From assembly GCA_021776775.1 (NCBI GenBank), contig JAJFFE010000261.1, positions 1 through 64,000 on the forward strand: a stretch of DNA of 64,000 bases. The letters are read 5' to 3'. Position numbers and translations under genes: made by a program. This stretch comes from Planctomycetota bacterium. GTDB lineage: Bacteria; Planctomycetota; UBA8108; UBA1146; JAJFFE01. Below are positions 43,256 through 52,753 of the stretch, one piece after another (the stretch's first letter is position 1; each line of letters begins with the position of its first letter). The notes below the pieces were generated by a model. The model had not been told where the DNA came from. It was given only the letters and a program-made list of their open reading frames with translations, and did no database searches.

Positions 43256-45205
43256 ATGCCTCGGCAACCATCGATCATCCTCGTCGTCGAGGATTCGCCG
43301 GCCTCTGACAGTATCGTCGTTCGATCTCTGACCAGCTCGGCCCTCGCCTTCGGCGAGACGGAGGGCATCTCGGTCGTTCGGATCCGATCGACCGACTTCG
43401 CCGCGCAGATGTCTACCCAGGTCTTTGCCGTCGTGCTCGACGACGTCCCGCCGATCACCGCTCGCGACATCGCACGTGATCTTCGCGCGGTTGATCCGTT
43501 TGTCCTGTTCGTCGGTGTCACGTCGCGTCGTTTCCCCCGACGCTCCGCTCCGGGAATGCTGCACAACTTCGTGCGTGAGGACCTTCAGCCCAGCGAGCTC
43601 TACAACTTGCTGACGTTCGCTCGTTGTGCCGCCCACAATCCTCGGGCTCGACCGGCGCGACTGGACTCCTACCGTGCCGCTCTCGAGACATCCGCGGACG
43701 GCGCGTGGGACTGGAACCTCAAAGCTGAGACTGTGTTTTACTCGGAACGCTGGAAGGCGATCGTCGGCTACGCCGTTGACGAAATAGGCTCGAGCTCTGA
43801 CGAATGGATGCGCAGAGTCCACCCTGCCGACGCCAGTAAACATCGTGGCGCCATCGCCTCGGTCCTTCGAGGTTCGGAGGACGTGTTCGAGAGCGAATAC
43901 CGCATGCTTCACCGAGACGGCACGTACCGCTGGGTCTGGTGCCGAGGCGGCTGCGTTCTAGATTCGAAGGGTGAGCCGCATCTCGTTGGAGTTCAACGCG
44001 ACGTGCATCAGAGAGTAACCACCGAGGTGGGCCGACTGCGCAGTGAGGGGCACCGTCGCCACGCAGAAAAAATGGATGCAATCGCGCGGCTCGCCGGCGG
44101 AATCGCTCACGACTTCAATAATTTGCTCGTCGTCATCCTTGGCTATAGCGACTTTGTCTTGACCCATCTCGATTCCAACCACCCTCTTCAAGGAGACTTG
44201 ATGCAGATCAAGTCGGCCGGGGAAGAGGCGAAGGAGCTGACTCAGGAGCTATCGAGCTTTAGCGGGCGCCGCCAATCGAAGGTCGAAAACCTAGACCTAT
44301 GTCGACTGGTTCGCGGCGCGGTTCCCGTGATCCGTCGTGTGATCGGAGAGTGCTGCGAACTCTCGTTTCGGATGCCCGCTGCGCCGATCACGGTTCGCGC
44401 GGACTTGGCGCAAATGCGTCAGGCTCTCCTTCACCTCGTGGTTCACGCCCGAGACGGCAGTCCGGACCATAGTCCCATCGAGCTCGAAATTGATACTGTC
44501 GAGATCGGCAGTGAGTCGGGGAGACCGTCGCCGGTAGACACGGGCAAGACTTCTCTTCAACCCGGAAACTACGCGCGAATACTCGTGACGACTCTCGTTG
44601 AGGGCGACGCCGGGTCGACCACGTATCGTTCGTCCCGATTCGATCCCGACCTGCCGTTGGAGACCCCGGAACGCTATGGGTTCGGACTCTCGGTGGTGGA
44701 GAGTGTGATCGAGCAGGTGGACGGGGCGTTCCATGTTACGCAGAACGACAAGGCCGTGACATCGACGATATTCATTCCACGAACCCACGCTACCCGGAAG
44801 ACGCGCCCGATCGGACCGTCGTTCTCTTCGAGGTTGGACGTGCGTACCATCGTCTTGGTCGATGACAACTCAATGGTGCGATCGCTGGTGCGGAGCATCC
44901 TCAGCGAACAAGGGTATCGAGTCTTGGTCGCGTCGAGCGGCGAAGAAGCGATGCACATTTGCGGCGAGCACAAGACGATGGTCGATCTTCTACTGACCGA
45001 TGTCGTCATGCCCCGCGTCGGTGGTCGCGAACTGGCGGATCGCTTGCGAGCGATGATTCCAGGTTTGCCAGTCCTCTATATGTCTGGCTTCACCGGCGAT
45101 CAGCTCCTCGAGCACGGCGTGTCGGAGGGCCGTGCGTTTATTCCGAAGCCGTTCACCTCCGACGAACTTGGGCAGAAGGTCAAAGAGGTTCTGAGCGGTT
45201 CTTGA
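43256..45205 (+). CDS. Hybrid sensor histidine kinase-like protein with degenerate ATPase domain
   Basis: A 649-residue protein. The order is: receiver-like N-terminal domain (IILVVEDSPASDSIVVRSL), PAS_3 domain (about 140-260, WDWNLKAETVFYSERWKAIVGY, with a PAC-type RMLHRDGTYRWVWCRGG), HisKA with His285 in LAGGIAHDFNNLLVVILGY, an HATPase-like region, and a C-terminal receiver with Asp582 in LLLTDVVMP. In the ATPase region the N-box reads LLHLVVHARDGSP (Asn replaced by His), no DxGxG G1 motif is found, and the F and G2 boxes are altered (GFGLSVVESVIEQVDG). It may thus lack autokinase activity and act as a phosphotransfer or scaffolding protein. ATG 43256 has no strong Shine-Dalgarno. Confidence 0.8.
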   Translation: MPRQPSIILVVEDSPASDSIVVRSLTSSALAFGETEGISVVRIRSTDFAAQMSTQVFAVVLDDVPPITARDIARDLRAVDPFVLFVGVTSRRFPRRSAPGMLHNFVREDLQPSELYNLLTFARCAAHNPRARPARLDSYRAALETSADGAWDWNLKAETVFYSERWKAIVGYAVDEIGSSSDEWMRRVHPADASKHRGAIASVLRGSEDVFESEYRMLHRDGTYRWVWCRGGCVLDSKGEPHLVGVQRDVHQRVTTEVGRLRSEGHRRHAEKMDAIARLAGGIAHDFNNLLVVILGYSDFVLTHLDSNHPLQGDLMQIKSAGEEAKELTQELSSFSGRRQSKVENLDLCRLVRGAVPVIRRVIGECCELSFRMPAAPITVRADLAQMRQALLHLVVHARDGSPDHSPIELEIDTVEIGSESGRPSPVDTGKTSLQPGNYARILVTTLVEGDAGSTTYRSSRFDPDLPLETPERYGFGLSVVESVIEQVDGAFHVTQNDKAVTSTIFIPRTHATRKTRPIGPSFSSRLDVRTIVLVDDNSMVRSLVRSILSEQGYRVLVASSGEEAMHICGEHKTMVDLLLTDVVMPRVGGRELADRLRAMIPGLPVLYMSGFTGDQLLEHGVSEGRAFIPKPFTSDELGQKVKEVLSGS

Positions 45206-45238
45206 GCCAGCAACCCCGCGTCAACATGTCTGCATGAG

Positions 45239-46021
45239 CTACCGCCGGCGCTGCGGCTGCGGATCGATCTCCTGCAACATTCGGTGAAGGTCTGGTACGA
45301 GGTGCACGGGCAGTCGAATCAACAAAGAGTTCGTCTTTGCGTGAACGACGATGTTCAACGCGGCTCGACCGGACTCCTTCCAGCTAGCGGCCAAGAGCGG
45401 CTCGAGCTTGGCTGCTTTCATCGATCGTGCTCGCCACCGTTCGAGCTTCGGGCGCGATCGCTCGTTGTCAGGCACGTCCAGCACCGCGACGACTTTGCGG
45501 TACGCGTCTAGGAGCGCCTCCGAGTTGTAGCGAACGATGATCTTCTGTGAGCGCTCGTCCGCCGTAAACCGCGTTCGCGATCCCTCCGGCAGAGACTTTT
45601 CACGCTTGTCGACTTCGGCGTGCAGCTTATTGACGATGTCGCTTGCCTTCGCGTGCCGCAGCTCGAACACGGTCGCACGGTAACCGAGACCGAGACGCGG
45701 CCGTTTGTTTGGGTTGGTGCTGACGAACAAGCACGGTTTATCGCGCGGGCGTTTGAACTCAGAGATGAAGACGCCGGATGCGCGCAGGTAGATTTCTAAC
45801 CGAGCGGCGGAATCGTTCGAGACGACGGTCGGGCGTCGTACCCAGACGCCGCGAGCCTCAGATCCATCCGAGTCAATGATGACGTCGAGTTGCTTGATGG
45901 CTCCGACTGCTCTCGCTATCTGGCCGCATCTGTACAAGCCCGGTTCGATCGTATCCCCGGTCTGAAACGGCAGCGCGGAGTTGAGGCCGAGGAACGCGAC
46001 GAGTAGATAGCACTGTCCCAT
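45239..46021 (-). CDS. Secretin N-domain-like exported protein
   Basis: A 260-residue protein starting with a short hydrophobic signal-like stretch (MGQCYLLVAFLGLNSALPF). The middle, YRATVFELRHAKASDIVNKLHAEVDK...RFTADERSQKIIVRYNSEALLDAYRKVVAVLDVP, has the beta-alpha-beta-beta-alpha pattern of secretin N1/N2 (NolW-like) domains, and a weaker second copy may follow (ALNIVVHAKTNSLLIRLPVHLVPDLHRMLQEIDP). The beta-barrel part of secretins is absent. It is the last gene after the FHA/sigma-54 activator on the same strand (6-base gap to that stop). Possible roles are a GspD accessory or a periplasmic binding module, but this is inference. Confidence 0.6.
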   Translation of the reverse strand: MGQCYLLVAFLGLNSALPFQTGDTIEPGLYRCGQIARAVGAIKQLDVIIDSDGSEARGVWVRRPTVVSNDSAARLEIYLRASGVFISEFKRPRDKPCLFVSTNPNKRPRLGLGYRATVFELRHAKASDIVNKLHAEVDKREKSLPEGSRTRFTADERSQKIIVRYNSEALLDAYRKVVAVLDVPDNERSRPKLERWRARSMKAAKLEPLLAASWKESGRAALNIVVHAKTNSLLIRLPVHLVPDLHRMLQEIDPQPQRRR

Positions 46022-46027
46022 GAGTGG

Positions 46028-47899
46028 CTATCCTCGTTCTGACGGTGGCTTGATTTCGTAGTTGCGGATCCGTGCGTAGAGCGTGGAACGTTCGATTCCG
46101 AGGATCTCTGCCGCCTTCGACTTGTTCCAATTGACGCTGTCCAAGACGCGCTCGACGTGCTCTCGTTCCATCTCTTGAAGTGATCGAGGCTGCCACGCGG
46201 CCGTCGCTCCGCCCTTCGGGCTGGGAATCATGGGCAGGTCGTTCAATTCGATCTCGTCACCCGACGCCATCACTACGCCACTCTCGAGTGTGTTGCGAAG
46301 CTGGCGAACGTTGCCGGGCCACGGGTGTGCGACTAGCTTGTTGCGAGCCTCCTTCGAGAGACGCTTTCGTCGCGTTCCAACTCGCTCAGAGAAGTGATCG
46401 AGGAAGTGTTCGATCAAGAGTTCGATGTCATCGGGTCGCTCTCGTAACGCGGGTACGGTGACCTGGAGCACGTTGAGACGGTAAAACAAGTCTTCGCGGA
46501 AGTTGCCTTCTTCGGCTTCCGTCGCGAGGTTGCGGTTGGTGGCGGCGACGATTCGCACGTCGACCGCGACGGATTCGGTACCGCCGACCCTCTCAAAGCA
46601 TCGCTCTTCCAGGAGACGCAGGAGCTTCGACTGACACGACAGTGGAAGCTCTCCGATTTCGTCGAGGAACACGGTGCCGTTGTTCGCCGCCTCGAACTTG
46701 CCGAGTCGCCGGCCGACCGCTCCGGTGAACGATCCCTTCTCATGGCCGAACAACTCGCTTTCGACCAGAGTCTCGGGGATCGCCGCACAGTTGATGGCGA
46801 CGAACGGATTTCCCGCGCGGGGGCTCTGGTAGTGAATTGCCCGAGCGACGAGCTCTTTGCCGGTGCCGGTGTCGCCTTGGATCAGTACGGTGCTCTCGGT
46901 CGGCGCCGCGCGTGAGATGAATTCGCGAACCCTCCGAATGCCGCCCGAGGTGCCGATGATCGGATGGGTTTCGATAATCGTTCGAACCAGTTGCTCGCGT
47001 TCGCCCTGCAGTGCTTGGATCTCTTCTCCGACGTTGAGTGCGGCTCCGAGCATCTCGGCGGCGACCGCCACGCCGTACAAGTCTTCGGCTTCGAACGAGG
47101 AACCCTCAGCGCTCTGCAATCGATCGAGGTAGAGGATTCCGCCGATTCCATCGCTGGTGGGAATCGGCGCGGCGACGATGGAACGAATCTCTTCGCCGAC
47201 GATGCTTTGCTGTTGTTGAAACCGTGTGTCCGATGCGGTGTCTTCGGAGAGTACAGCTTCGCGGCTCTGCATCACCTCGCGGTAGATCGTCTGACTCAGC
47301 ACGAAGCCGCGGAGGGCTTGGCCATTGAGTGAATGGGCTGCGCGGCAGAGCAAGGCGTCGCCCTCGATGGCGAGCACTGCGCCGCGATCGGCGGATAGGT
47401 GTTTGGTCAAGGACTTCAGCGCTGCTTCGAGAAGCGCCTCCGAGTCTCGAGTGTGCACCAGTTGCTGCGACAACTCGTAAAGGGTGCGAAGTACCGACGC
47501 GGCACGCGCCGACTCCGGGTGTTCGATTTCGAGATTTGCCGTCAAGGAGCTGAGGACCTGTGTGCGTGACGGCGTCGACGGAACTTTGGCGACCTCGTCG
47601 ATCAAGTGAAGTTCGCAGTCTCCGATCCCGAGTTGATCGCCCGGCTCGAGGATGGCCTCGCGAATCGGGTCGCCGTTGACGTACGTCTTGTTGCTCGAAC
47701 CGAGGTCGAGTACGCGCCATGTTTCGTCGGAGTACGTCAAACGGGCGTGAAAACGAGAAACCGAGGGATCTTCGAGCGTGACGTCTGCACCGTCATCGCG
47801 TCCGAGAACAATTCCCTCTTCGCCGTTGGCGAGTACTTCGTCGAGCGCATACTCACGAATCTTGCCGAGAGCCTCTCGAATCCAGAGCTTTGCTGCCAT
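46028..47899 (-). CDS. FHA-GAF sigma-54-dependent transcriptional activator
   Basis: A 623-residue enhancer-binding protein. Domains: FHA (about 20-95, VLGRDDGADVTLEDPSVSRFHARL and LDLGSSNKTYVNG, with the phosphothreonine-binding RDD, S-R and N residues), GAF (about 145-290), AAA+ (about 305-540: Walker A GDTGTGKE, GAFTGA variant GSFTGAVGRRLG, Walker B GTVFLDEIGELP) and a C-terminal Fis-type HTH (WNKSKAAEILGIERSTLYARI). The FHA domain replaces a receiver, so it should respond to Ser/Thr phosphorylation. The Ser/Thr kinase gene lies directly upstream, with its stop 2 bases before this ATG, so it is the likely source of the signal. The target promoters are unknown. Confidence 0.9.
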   Translation of the reverse strand: MAAKLWIREALGKIREYALDEVLANGEEGIVLGRDDGADVTLEDPSVSRFHARLTYSDETWRVLDLGSSNKTYVNGDPIREAILEPGDQLGIGDCELHLIDEVAKVPSTPSRTQVLSSLTANLEIEHPESARAASVLRTLYELSQQLVHTRDSEALLEAALKSLTKHLSADRGAVLAIEGDALLCRAAHSLNGQALRGFVLSQTIYREVMQSREAVLSEDTASDTRFQQQQSIVGEEIRSIVAAPIPTSDGIGGILYLDRLQSAEGSSFEAEDLYGVAVAAEMLGAALNVGEEIQALQGEREQLVRTIIETHPIIGTSGGIRRVREFISRAAPTESTVLIQGDTGTGKELVARAIHYQSPRAGNPFVAINCAAIPETLVESELFGHEKGSFTGAVGRRLGKFEAANNGTVFLDEIGELPLSCQSKLLRLLEERCFERVGGTESVAVDVRIVAATNRNLATEAEEGNFREDLFYRLNVLQVTVPALRERPDDIELLIEHFLDHFSERVGTRRKRLSKEARNKLVAHPWPGNVRQLRNTLESGVVMASGDEIELNDLPMIPSPKGGATAAWQPRSLQEMEREHVERVLDSVNWNKSKAAEILGIERSTLYARIRNYEIKPPSERG

Positions 47900-47901
47900 A
47901 G

Positions 47902-49737
47902 TCAGCGACGCCCGCCCTTCGCCCTCATGTCCTGCGATACTCGACCGTAGTCGACTCGCCCCCGTATCGACACACGTTTGATTTGGACTGACCATGACCC
48001 GCTGTTGACCATCGCTTCCGATCGCAGGCGAACGTAGCCCGCCCCGATTGCCGCATTGGGTACCAGGAACGAAGCTTCGAACTTCGTTTTTTCCGGAGCA
48101 CCTTCAGCGATCGTGAGCAAGAACTTCGCCGTCTCCGCTGGTAGCTCGCCGCCCGCGGTCGTTTCGCGCTTGAGGCGAATGACGTAATTCTTTAGCGGGG
48201 CAATGACAAAGCGCATTGTCGCGGGTGATCCCAAATCGACCGATTGCCGGTCTCCGTCGATGTAGACTTCGATCGGATTCACCGAGTAAGTGGAGTGAGA
48301 TCGATCACTCGGCGACTGCGGGTTGTCGTCGACGCGAACGGTGAACTTCACGTAGTTACCCATGCGGGCATCGTCGACGCCGAGGCGAATTTCGAAGTCA
48401 GGGGTTCCGGTGAATAGCACGCCTCGCAGCTCCAACTCGTCGATCTCGGACAAGTAGGGAAAGTCGATCGGTTGGGTGTAGTCCCGCCATTCCATCGCCT
48501 GCCCTTCGAGAATCATCGGAGGCTTGCCGGTTTGCTGCGAGTACTTCACCGAAGGGTGGATCTCTTCGACGTCCGAAAAATCGTACGTCAGCACGTCGCG
48601 TCCGTCGTGGTTGGTCGTCGCGACGCCTTCGAGTAACGATCGGGCGAGCGTCTCTGGACCCGGCGAGATTCCGATCCAGCGACGGACGGTTTCGCTTTTC
48701 GTCGTTGCGACGATGCCAGCCAAGGTCAGCGTGCACGACCACAGCAAGATCCAAGTCGCCGATCGCAACCAGGACATTCGCGTCGGAGCGCTGCTCGGCG
48801 TTGCCTCGGGCGGCTCACCCTCGTCGCGAACTCGACACTGTTCGAGCTCTTGCAGCAGTTGATCGTAATCGATGCTGCGCGCTCCAGGACTCTTGGCGAG
48901 CATTCGACTCAGTAGCTCTGCCATGGGCGCCGGCACTTCCGCTCGCACCGTTCGAATGTCGGGAGCTGGACGTTCTCGGTGAGCCTGCAGCACTTCCTTT
49001 TGAGTGTCGCCGTCGAACGGTGGCCGTCCGGTGAGCAGGAAGAACAGAGTGCAGCCAAGTGAGTAGATGTCCGAGCGGTGATCGATCGCGTGACGTTTAC
49101 TCTGTTCCGGCGATACGTAGTGCGGCGTTCCGAGTGCCGAGTTGCCGGCCGAGCCACCCAAGTCGCTGATCGGCCGTGATAAACCGAAGTCGACCAGCTT
49201 CACCAGTCCGCGGCCTGTAATGACAAGGTTGGATGGTTTGACATCTCCGTGCACGATCCCGCGTTGATGAGCCGCGCGTAAGCCACGGGCTGCCTGTGCG
49301 ACGATGTCGATCGCTTCCGAGACGGAGAGTGCACCGATGCGTTGGACCCGGCTCTCTGCGGACTCTCCTTCGACGAATTCCATGACGAAGAACGGTGGCG
49401 TGTCGGAGTCACGCGCGTGGATCGCGTGGATTTGCGCGATGTTCGCATGCGTTACCGCCGCGATCGCTCGCGCCTCGGATACGAATCGATCGGCGAGATC
49501 TTTCTGGCCGGTCAAGCGTGGATGAATACGTTTGATGGCCACGGTCCGTTGCAGGTCGGGATCGAACGCGCGATAGACGACGCCCATCCCGCCTTCACCG
49601 ATTTTCTCCTCGATCGAAAATGCGCCTAGCTGAGGATGCCGCTCCGTCTGCATCGGTCGAGTGTGCGACGGATTCGGTGCATCGGCCGTGTCGTCGTCCG
49701 GACTCGAATCGGAAGAAGGGTTGTCGTCGTGTACCAT
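47902..49737 (-). CDS. Membrane Ser/Thr protein kinase upstream of the FHA activator
   Basis: A protein of 611 residues from the ATG at 49737 (a TTG at 49788 is also in frame; the Shine-Dalgarno signal is poor). The kinase domain (about 40-300) has IGEGGMGVVYRAFD, Lys in VAIKRIHPR, catalytic loop IVHGDVKPSNLVI (HGD in place of HRD, i.e. a non-RD-like kinase), DFG in KLVDFGLSRP and GTPHYVSPEQ. A TM helix (about residues 325-345, ATWILLWSCTLTLAGIVAT) separates it from an extracytoplasmic beta-rich sensor domain of about 265 residues. It is translated immediately before the FHA/sigma-54 activator and so very likely controls it. Confidence 0.88.
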   Translation of the reverse strand: MVHDDNPSSDSSPDDDTADAPNPSHTRPMQTERHPQLGAFSIEEKIGEGGMGVVYRAFDPDLQRTVAIKRIHPRLTGQKDLADRFVSEARAIAAVTHANIAQIHAIHARDSDTPPFFVMEFVEGESAESRVQRIGALSVSEAIDIVAQAARGLRAAHQRGIVHGDVKPSNLVITGRGLVKLVDFGLSRPISDLGGSAGNSALGTPHYVSPEQSKRHAIDHRSDIYSLGCTLFFLLTGRPPFDGDTQKEVLQAHRERPAPDIRTVRAEVPAPMAELLSRMLAKSPGARSIDYDQLLQELEQCRVRDEGEPPEATPSSAPTRMSWLRSATWILLWSCTLTLAGIVATTKSETVRRWIGISPGPETLARSLLEGVATTNHDGRDVLTYDFSDVEEIHPSVKYSQQTGKPPMILEGQAMEWRDYTQPIDFPYLSEIDELELRGVLFTGTPDFEIRLGVDDARMGNYVKFTVRVDDNPQSPSDRSHSTYSVNPIEVYIDGDRQSVDLGSPATMRFVIAPLKNYVIRLKRETTAGGELPAETAKFLLTIAEGAPEKTKFEASFLVPNAAIGAGYVRLRSEAMVNSGSWSVQIKRVSIRGRVDYGRVSQDMRAKGGRR

Positions 49738-50024
49738 GGTCCCCTGGAGGGTCGGAGCGGGACGAGTCCGGCTTTGACTCAAGATCAAGCCGAACGTTCG
49801 GAACGAGTTAACGTTGTGGCAAGGGTACCCGACGCCAGGGCCGTGGAGCCAGCGTAGAGTCTGCTCGCGAGCATTCGGATCCAGGCGAATATCGACCGGT
49901 CGATTCGAATCGCCGAGCCATCAGTACCCTTGGCTCGTCTCGATTCGTTATTTCGTCTCGAGGCCGGGCCAGAGCCGGGAACATTGCTGACTACCCAAAC
50001 CCCAACTGCGAGGGACCACACCGG

Positions 50025-50753
50025 ATGGGTTCGTGTCTAGGCGATCGGGATTCCGTATCGTTGATTCTTCCGGTACTCGATGAGTCTCGCGAGGTTCGCC
50101 GGTTCTTGGGTGCCTTGCGTCGCGATCCTCCCGCGGAACTGATCGTCGTGGATGGGGGCAGTACGGATGGGACCGTGTCCATTGTCCAACGCGCCGTCAG
50201 CGGCTGGGCGGCTCGGGTGGTCTGCACCGCGGAGACGTCTGGGCTGTCCGGGCAGCTCAACCATGGCGCCGCGCGGGCTCGCGGGGACATCCTGTTCTTC
50301 CCTTATGTCGATTGCCGGCTTCCCGAGGGGTGGTCGGCCTCGATTCGCCACGCCTTTTCCGACCCCCACGTGGTCGGCGGTGCCTTTCGGCTTGGCTTTG
50401 ACGACGACCGTTGGCTGTTCCGGGCGGTCGCGCGCGCCGCGAATCTCCGCACCGCTCTCGGGATCGGTCCATTCGGCGACCAAGGGATTTTTGTACGTCG
50501 TGAAATATTTGAAGCTTGCGGCGGTTTCCGAGACGACCGCCTGCTCGAGGATCTCGATTTCATACACCGCGTTCGCGGGTTCGGCCGGGTTCAGGTCATC
50601 GATCGCGTCTTGCGGAGCTCCACGCGCCGGTGGCGACAAAGCGGGTTCGTTCGAACATCCCTGGAGAACTGGCTTTATCTCGCGCGTCATCTGACCGGCT
50701 GCGGTCGAGGACATCGTGACCGGTATCGCCAGTATCGAGTCGCCAGTCACTGA
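50025..50753 (+). CDS. Family 2 glycosyltransferase (TIGR04283-like)
   Basis: A 242-residue GT-A enzyme. It begins with VSLILPVLDESREVRRFLGAL, has the nucleotide-binding VVDGGSTDGT, the acceptor region SGQLNHGAARARGDILFFPYVDCRLP, and a C-terminal stretch with GIGPFGDQGIFVRREIFEACGGF and LLEDLDFIHRVRGFG. This pattern is that of the small GT2 group TIGR04283 (rSAM/selenodomain-associated transferase 2), often paired with a TIGR04282 protein that I do not see here. It probably acts in the cytoplasm on a surface or lipid-linked glycan. It is divergent from the kinase at 49737; the ATG at 50025 was taken without a clear Shine-Dalgarno. Confidence 0.85.
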   Translation: MGSCLGDRDSVSLILPVLDESREVRRFLGALRRDPPAELIVVDGGSTDGTVSIVQRAVSGWAARVVCTAETSGLSGQLNHGAARARGDILFFPYVDCRLPEGWSASIRHAFSDPHVVGGAFRLGFDDDRWLFRAVARAANLRTALGIGPFGDQGIFVRREIFEACGGFRDDRLLEDLDFIHRVRGFGRVQVIDRVLRSSTRRWRQSGFVRTSLENWLYLARHLTGCGRGHRDRYRQYRVASH

Positions 50754-51082
50754 AATTCCTCAATGCTGTTGTCGGTGGCGTTTCTAATCTGAACGACTGG
50801 CATGTATCAGATCTCGACAGCCCGCGCCTCACTTCAGGCGGCAGCGCTCCATCGAAGGGCCCGCGATGCGACATCGCGTTCGACACCCACACTGCAAGTT
50901 TGCTGCACGCCGTAGGTTGAGGAGAGGTCCGTCGATTGCTTCGAGATGTGTCTGACCCGCGTTTCGGGGGTACGGTGTTTGCCTCTTGTCTGGGCTCGAG
51001 AACTCGTTTCGTCAATGGGAGCGTGTGACTGCTCATCCCGAACGAGGACTCATGGGCCCAGCTTTCGAGTGAAAGCCGGAAC
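50754..51082. other. 329-base intergenic region before the histidine kinase gene
   Basis: No gene is supported. It must hold the promoter of the kinase/NtrC operon. I searched by eye for a sigma-54 site (TGGCAC-N5-TTGC) and found none. Confidence 0.5.
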
Positions 51083-52753
51083 ATGCACAGGTTCTGGAAC
51101 CTGAAGACACAGTTCGTTGCCGTGTTGGTCGCGCTTCTTCTCGCGGCCCTCGTCCTTCAGAACTATGTCCACGAACTCAACAAAGATCGATTGTTGGTCA
51201 AAGTGGAGAGCACCGCGCAGCGGATCGCAGACGAAGTGACCCGACGACTGAGTTCCTCAGTCGGTCAGGACTTCGCTGTGGCTACTCTGCAGGGCGGTGG
51301 TCGCAATACCCAACGATCCCAGCGTCTTCGGCCGGGGATGATCCGCTTGATGCTTCCTCGAGTGATGTTCGAAAACGAGGTTCGACGCCTCGCGACCCAG
51401 CAGAAAAGTTTGCATCGAGCGTCGCTGCACTTCCTTCTGGCGTTCAACGATGAGTTGAACCCGACCGCGATCCAAGAGTTCGGGAGCCACAACCCGCTCC
51501 CGGTCAGCCCAGCTGCCGAAATTGTCCTTCGTCGGCCGGAGCATCCTCCGGTCGTCCTCGCCCGAACCGACGGCGAGCCCGAGGCTGCGGTGAGCGAACG
51601 CAATCTCACCGGATCGATCGAAGCCGTGCGATCAGAGTCGTCGGACGCCCTGATGCCCAACTCCTCGACCCTGCCGTTCACCGTGGATGAACCGGGTACG
51701 ACGGACATCGACATCACCGAATACCTCGACGAGGTTCAGGGAGTGTTCGATGAGTACCGGCATATCGATTTGCTGGCGACGATCGGAATTTTCATCTGCG
51801 GAATCGCTGCGGCCCTCTACCTGAGCTTTCGAATCACCCGCCCGGTGTACGAAGTGGTCGACGCCTTCGAACGCGTTGCCGGCGGCCATCTCGAGACCCG
51901 CGTCGACGAAGACAACCCCGGAGAGTTTGCTGTCCTAGCGACCCAGTTCAACCGCATGGTCGAAAGCATCGAGGAGAATCGCCAACTCGAGCGTGAGCTT
52001 GCCCAACGGGAGCGCGTACTTCACATGGGAGACCTCGCCGCCGGCGTTGCCCATGACGTCCGCAATCCGCTGAACGCGATCCATCTCAACATCGGCCAGA
52101 TTCGCGATGAGTTCTTGCCCGAGGACGAGACGTCCCGAGAGCGGTTCCTGCGGTTTACGTCTGACGTGCAACGCGAGGTGGTGCGGCTCAACCAGTTGGT
52201 CTCCAACTTTTTGTCACTGGCGCAACCTTCGGCCTCGTCGCCCGAGCTCGTCGATCCGAACGAGCTTCTGCGCGAGTTGGTCCGTCTTCTTCGCACCGAA
52301 GCAGCCGACCGCCACGTCGAGCTAGACATCGACCTCGAAGCGGATCTCCCCGCGTTGGGTTGGGACCGACAAGAAATGACGAGCGCGTTCTTGAACATTG
52401 CGATGAACGCATTGCAGGCAATGGAGCCTGAGGGTGGTTCGCTGTCGATCATGAGCGGAGTGCGTGCCTCGGAGTCGACCGCGGATCCGGATAGCGTTGC
52501 CTTGACGTTTGTCGACACCGGTAAGGGCATCGCCCCCGAAGACTTCGAGCGAATTTTCGTGCCGTACTACACGACGCGGCACGGGGGTACCGGACTTGGA
52601 ATGGCGATCGCACGCCGAATCACAGAACGCAACGGCGGCCGACTTGAACTGCAGAGCCGAGTTGGAGAAGGCACGTCGGTGACCTTCCTCTTCATGGTTG
52701 GACCCGACTCGAGTCCCGGTGAAACGTCTGCCGCGAACGGAGTTATCTCGTGA
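51083..52753 (+). CDS. Sensor histidine kinase
   Basis: A 556-residue membrane histidine kinase with TM helices at about residues 10-28 and 225-248. These enclose a periplasmic sensor region of about 190 residues with no recognised fold, followed by HAMP (about 250-305). The HisKA H-box is GVAHDVRNPLNAIHLNI with His324. The ATPase domain is intact: N-box NIAMNALQAM, G1 DTGKGIAPED, F-box FVPYYTTR and G2 GGTGLGMAIARRI. It should phosphorylate the NtrC-type regulator encoded next, whose GTG start overlaps this stop (GTGA). The inducing signal is unknown. The C-terminal 20 residues are a Ser/Asn-rich tail. ATG 51083 has no obvious strong Shine-Dalgarno. Confidence 0.92.
   Translation: MHRFWNLKTQFVAVLVALLLAALVLQNYVHELNKDRLLVKVESTAQRIADEVTRRLSSSVGQDFAVATLQGGGRNTQRSQRLRPGMIRLMLPRVMFENEVRRLATQQKSLHRASLHFLLAFNDELNPTAIQEFGSHNPLPVSPAAEIVLRRPEHPPVVLARTDGEPEAAVSERNLTGSIEAVRSESSDALMPNSSTLPFTVDEPGTTDIDITEYLDEVQGVFDEYRHIDLLATIGIFICGIAAALYLSFRITRPVYEVVDAFERVAGGHLETRVDEDNPGEFAVLATQFNRMVESIEENRQLERELAQRERVLHMGDLAAGVAHDVRNPLNAIHLNIGQIRDEFLPEDETSRERFLRFTSDVQREVVRLNQLVSNFLSLAQPSASSPELVDPNELLRELVRLLRTEAADRHVELDIDLEADLPALGWDRQEMTSAFLNIAMNALQAMEPEGGSLSIMSGVRASESTADPDSVALTFVDTGKGIAPEDFERIFVPYYTTRHGGTGLGMAIARRITERNGGRLELQSRVGEGTSVTFLFMVGPDSSPGETSAANGVIS

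Noticed and set aside
42732..43271. N-terminal extension of the gspD frame
   Set aside because: The extension has no signal sequence; the first start with AAAGGGA in front is at 42731.
50754..51082. Sigma-54 promoter for the kinase/NtrC operon
   Set aside because: No TGGCAC-N5-TTGC arrangement found by eye in this gap.
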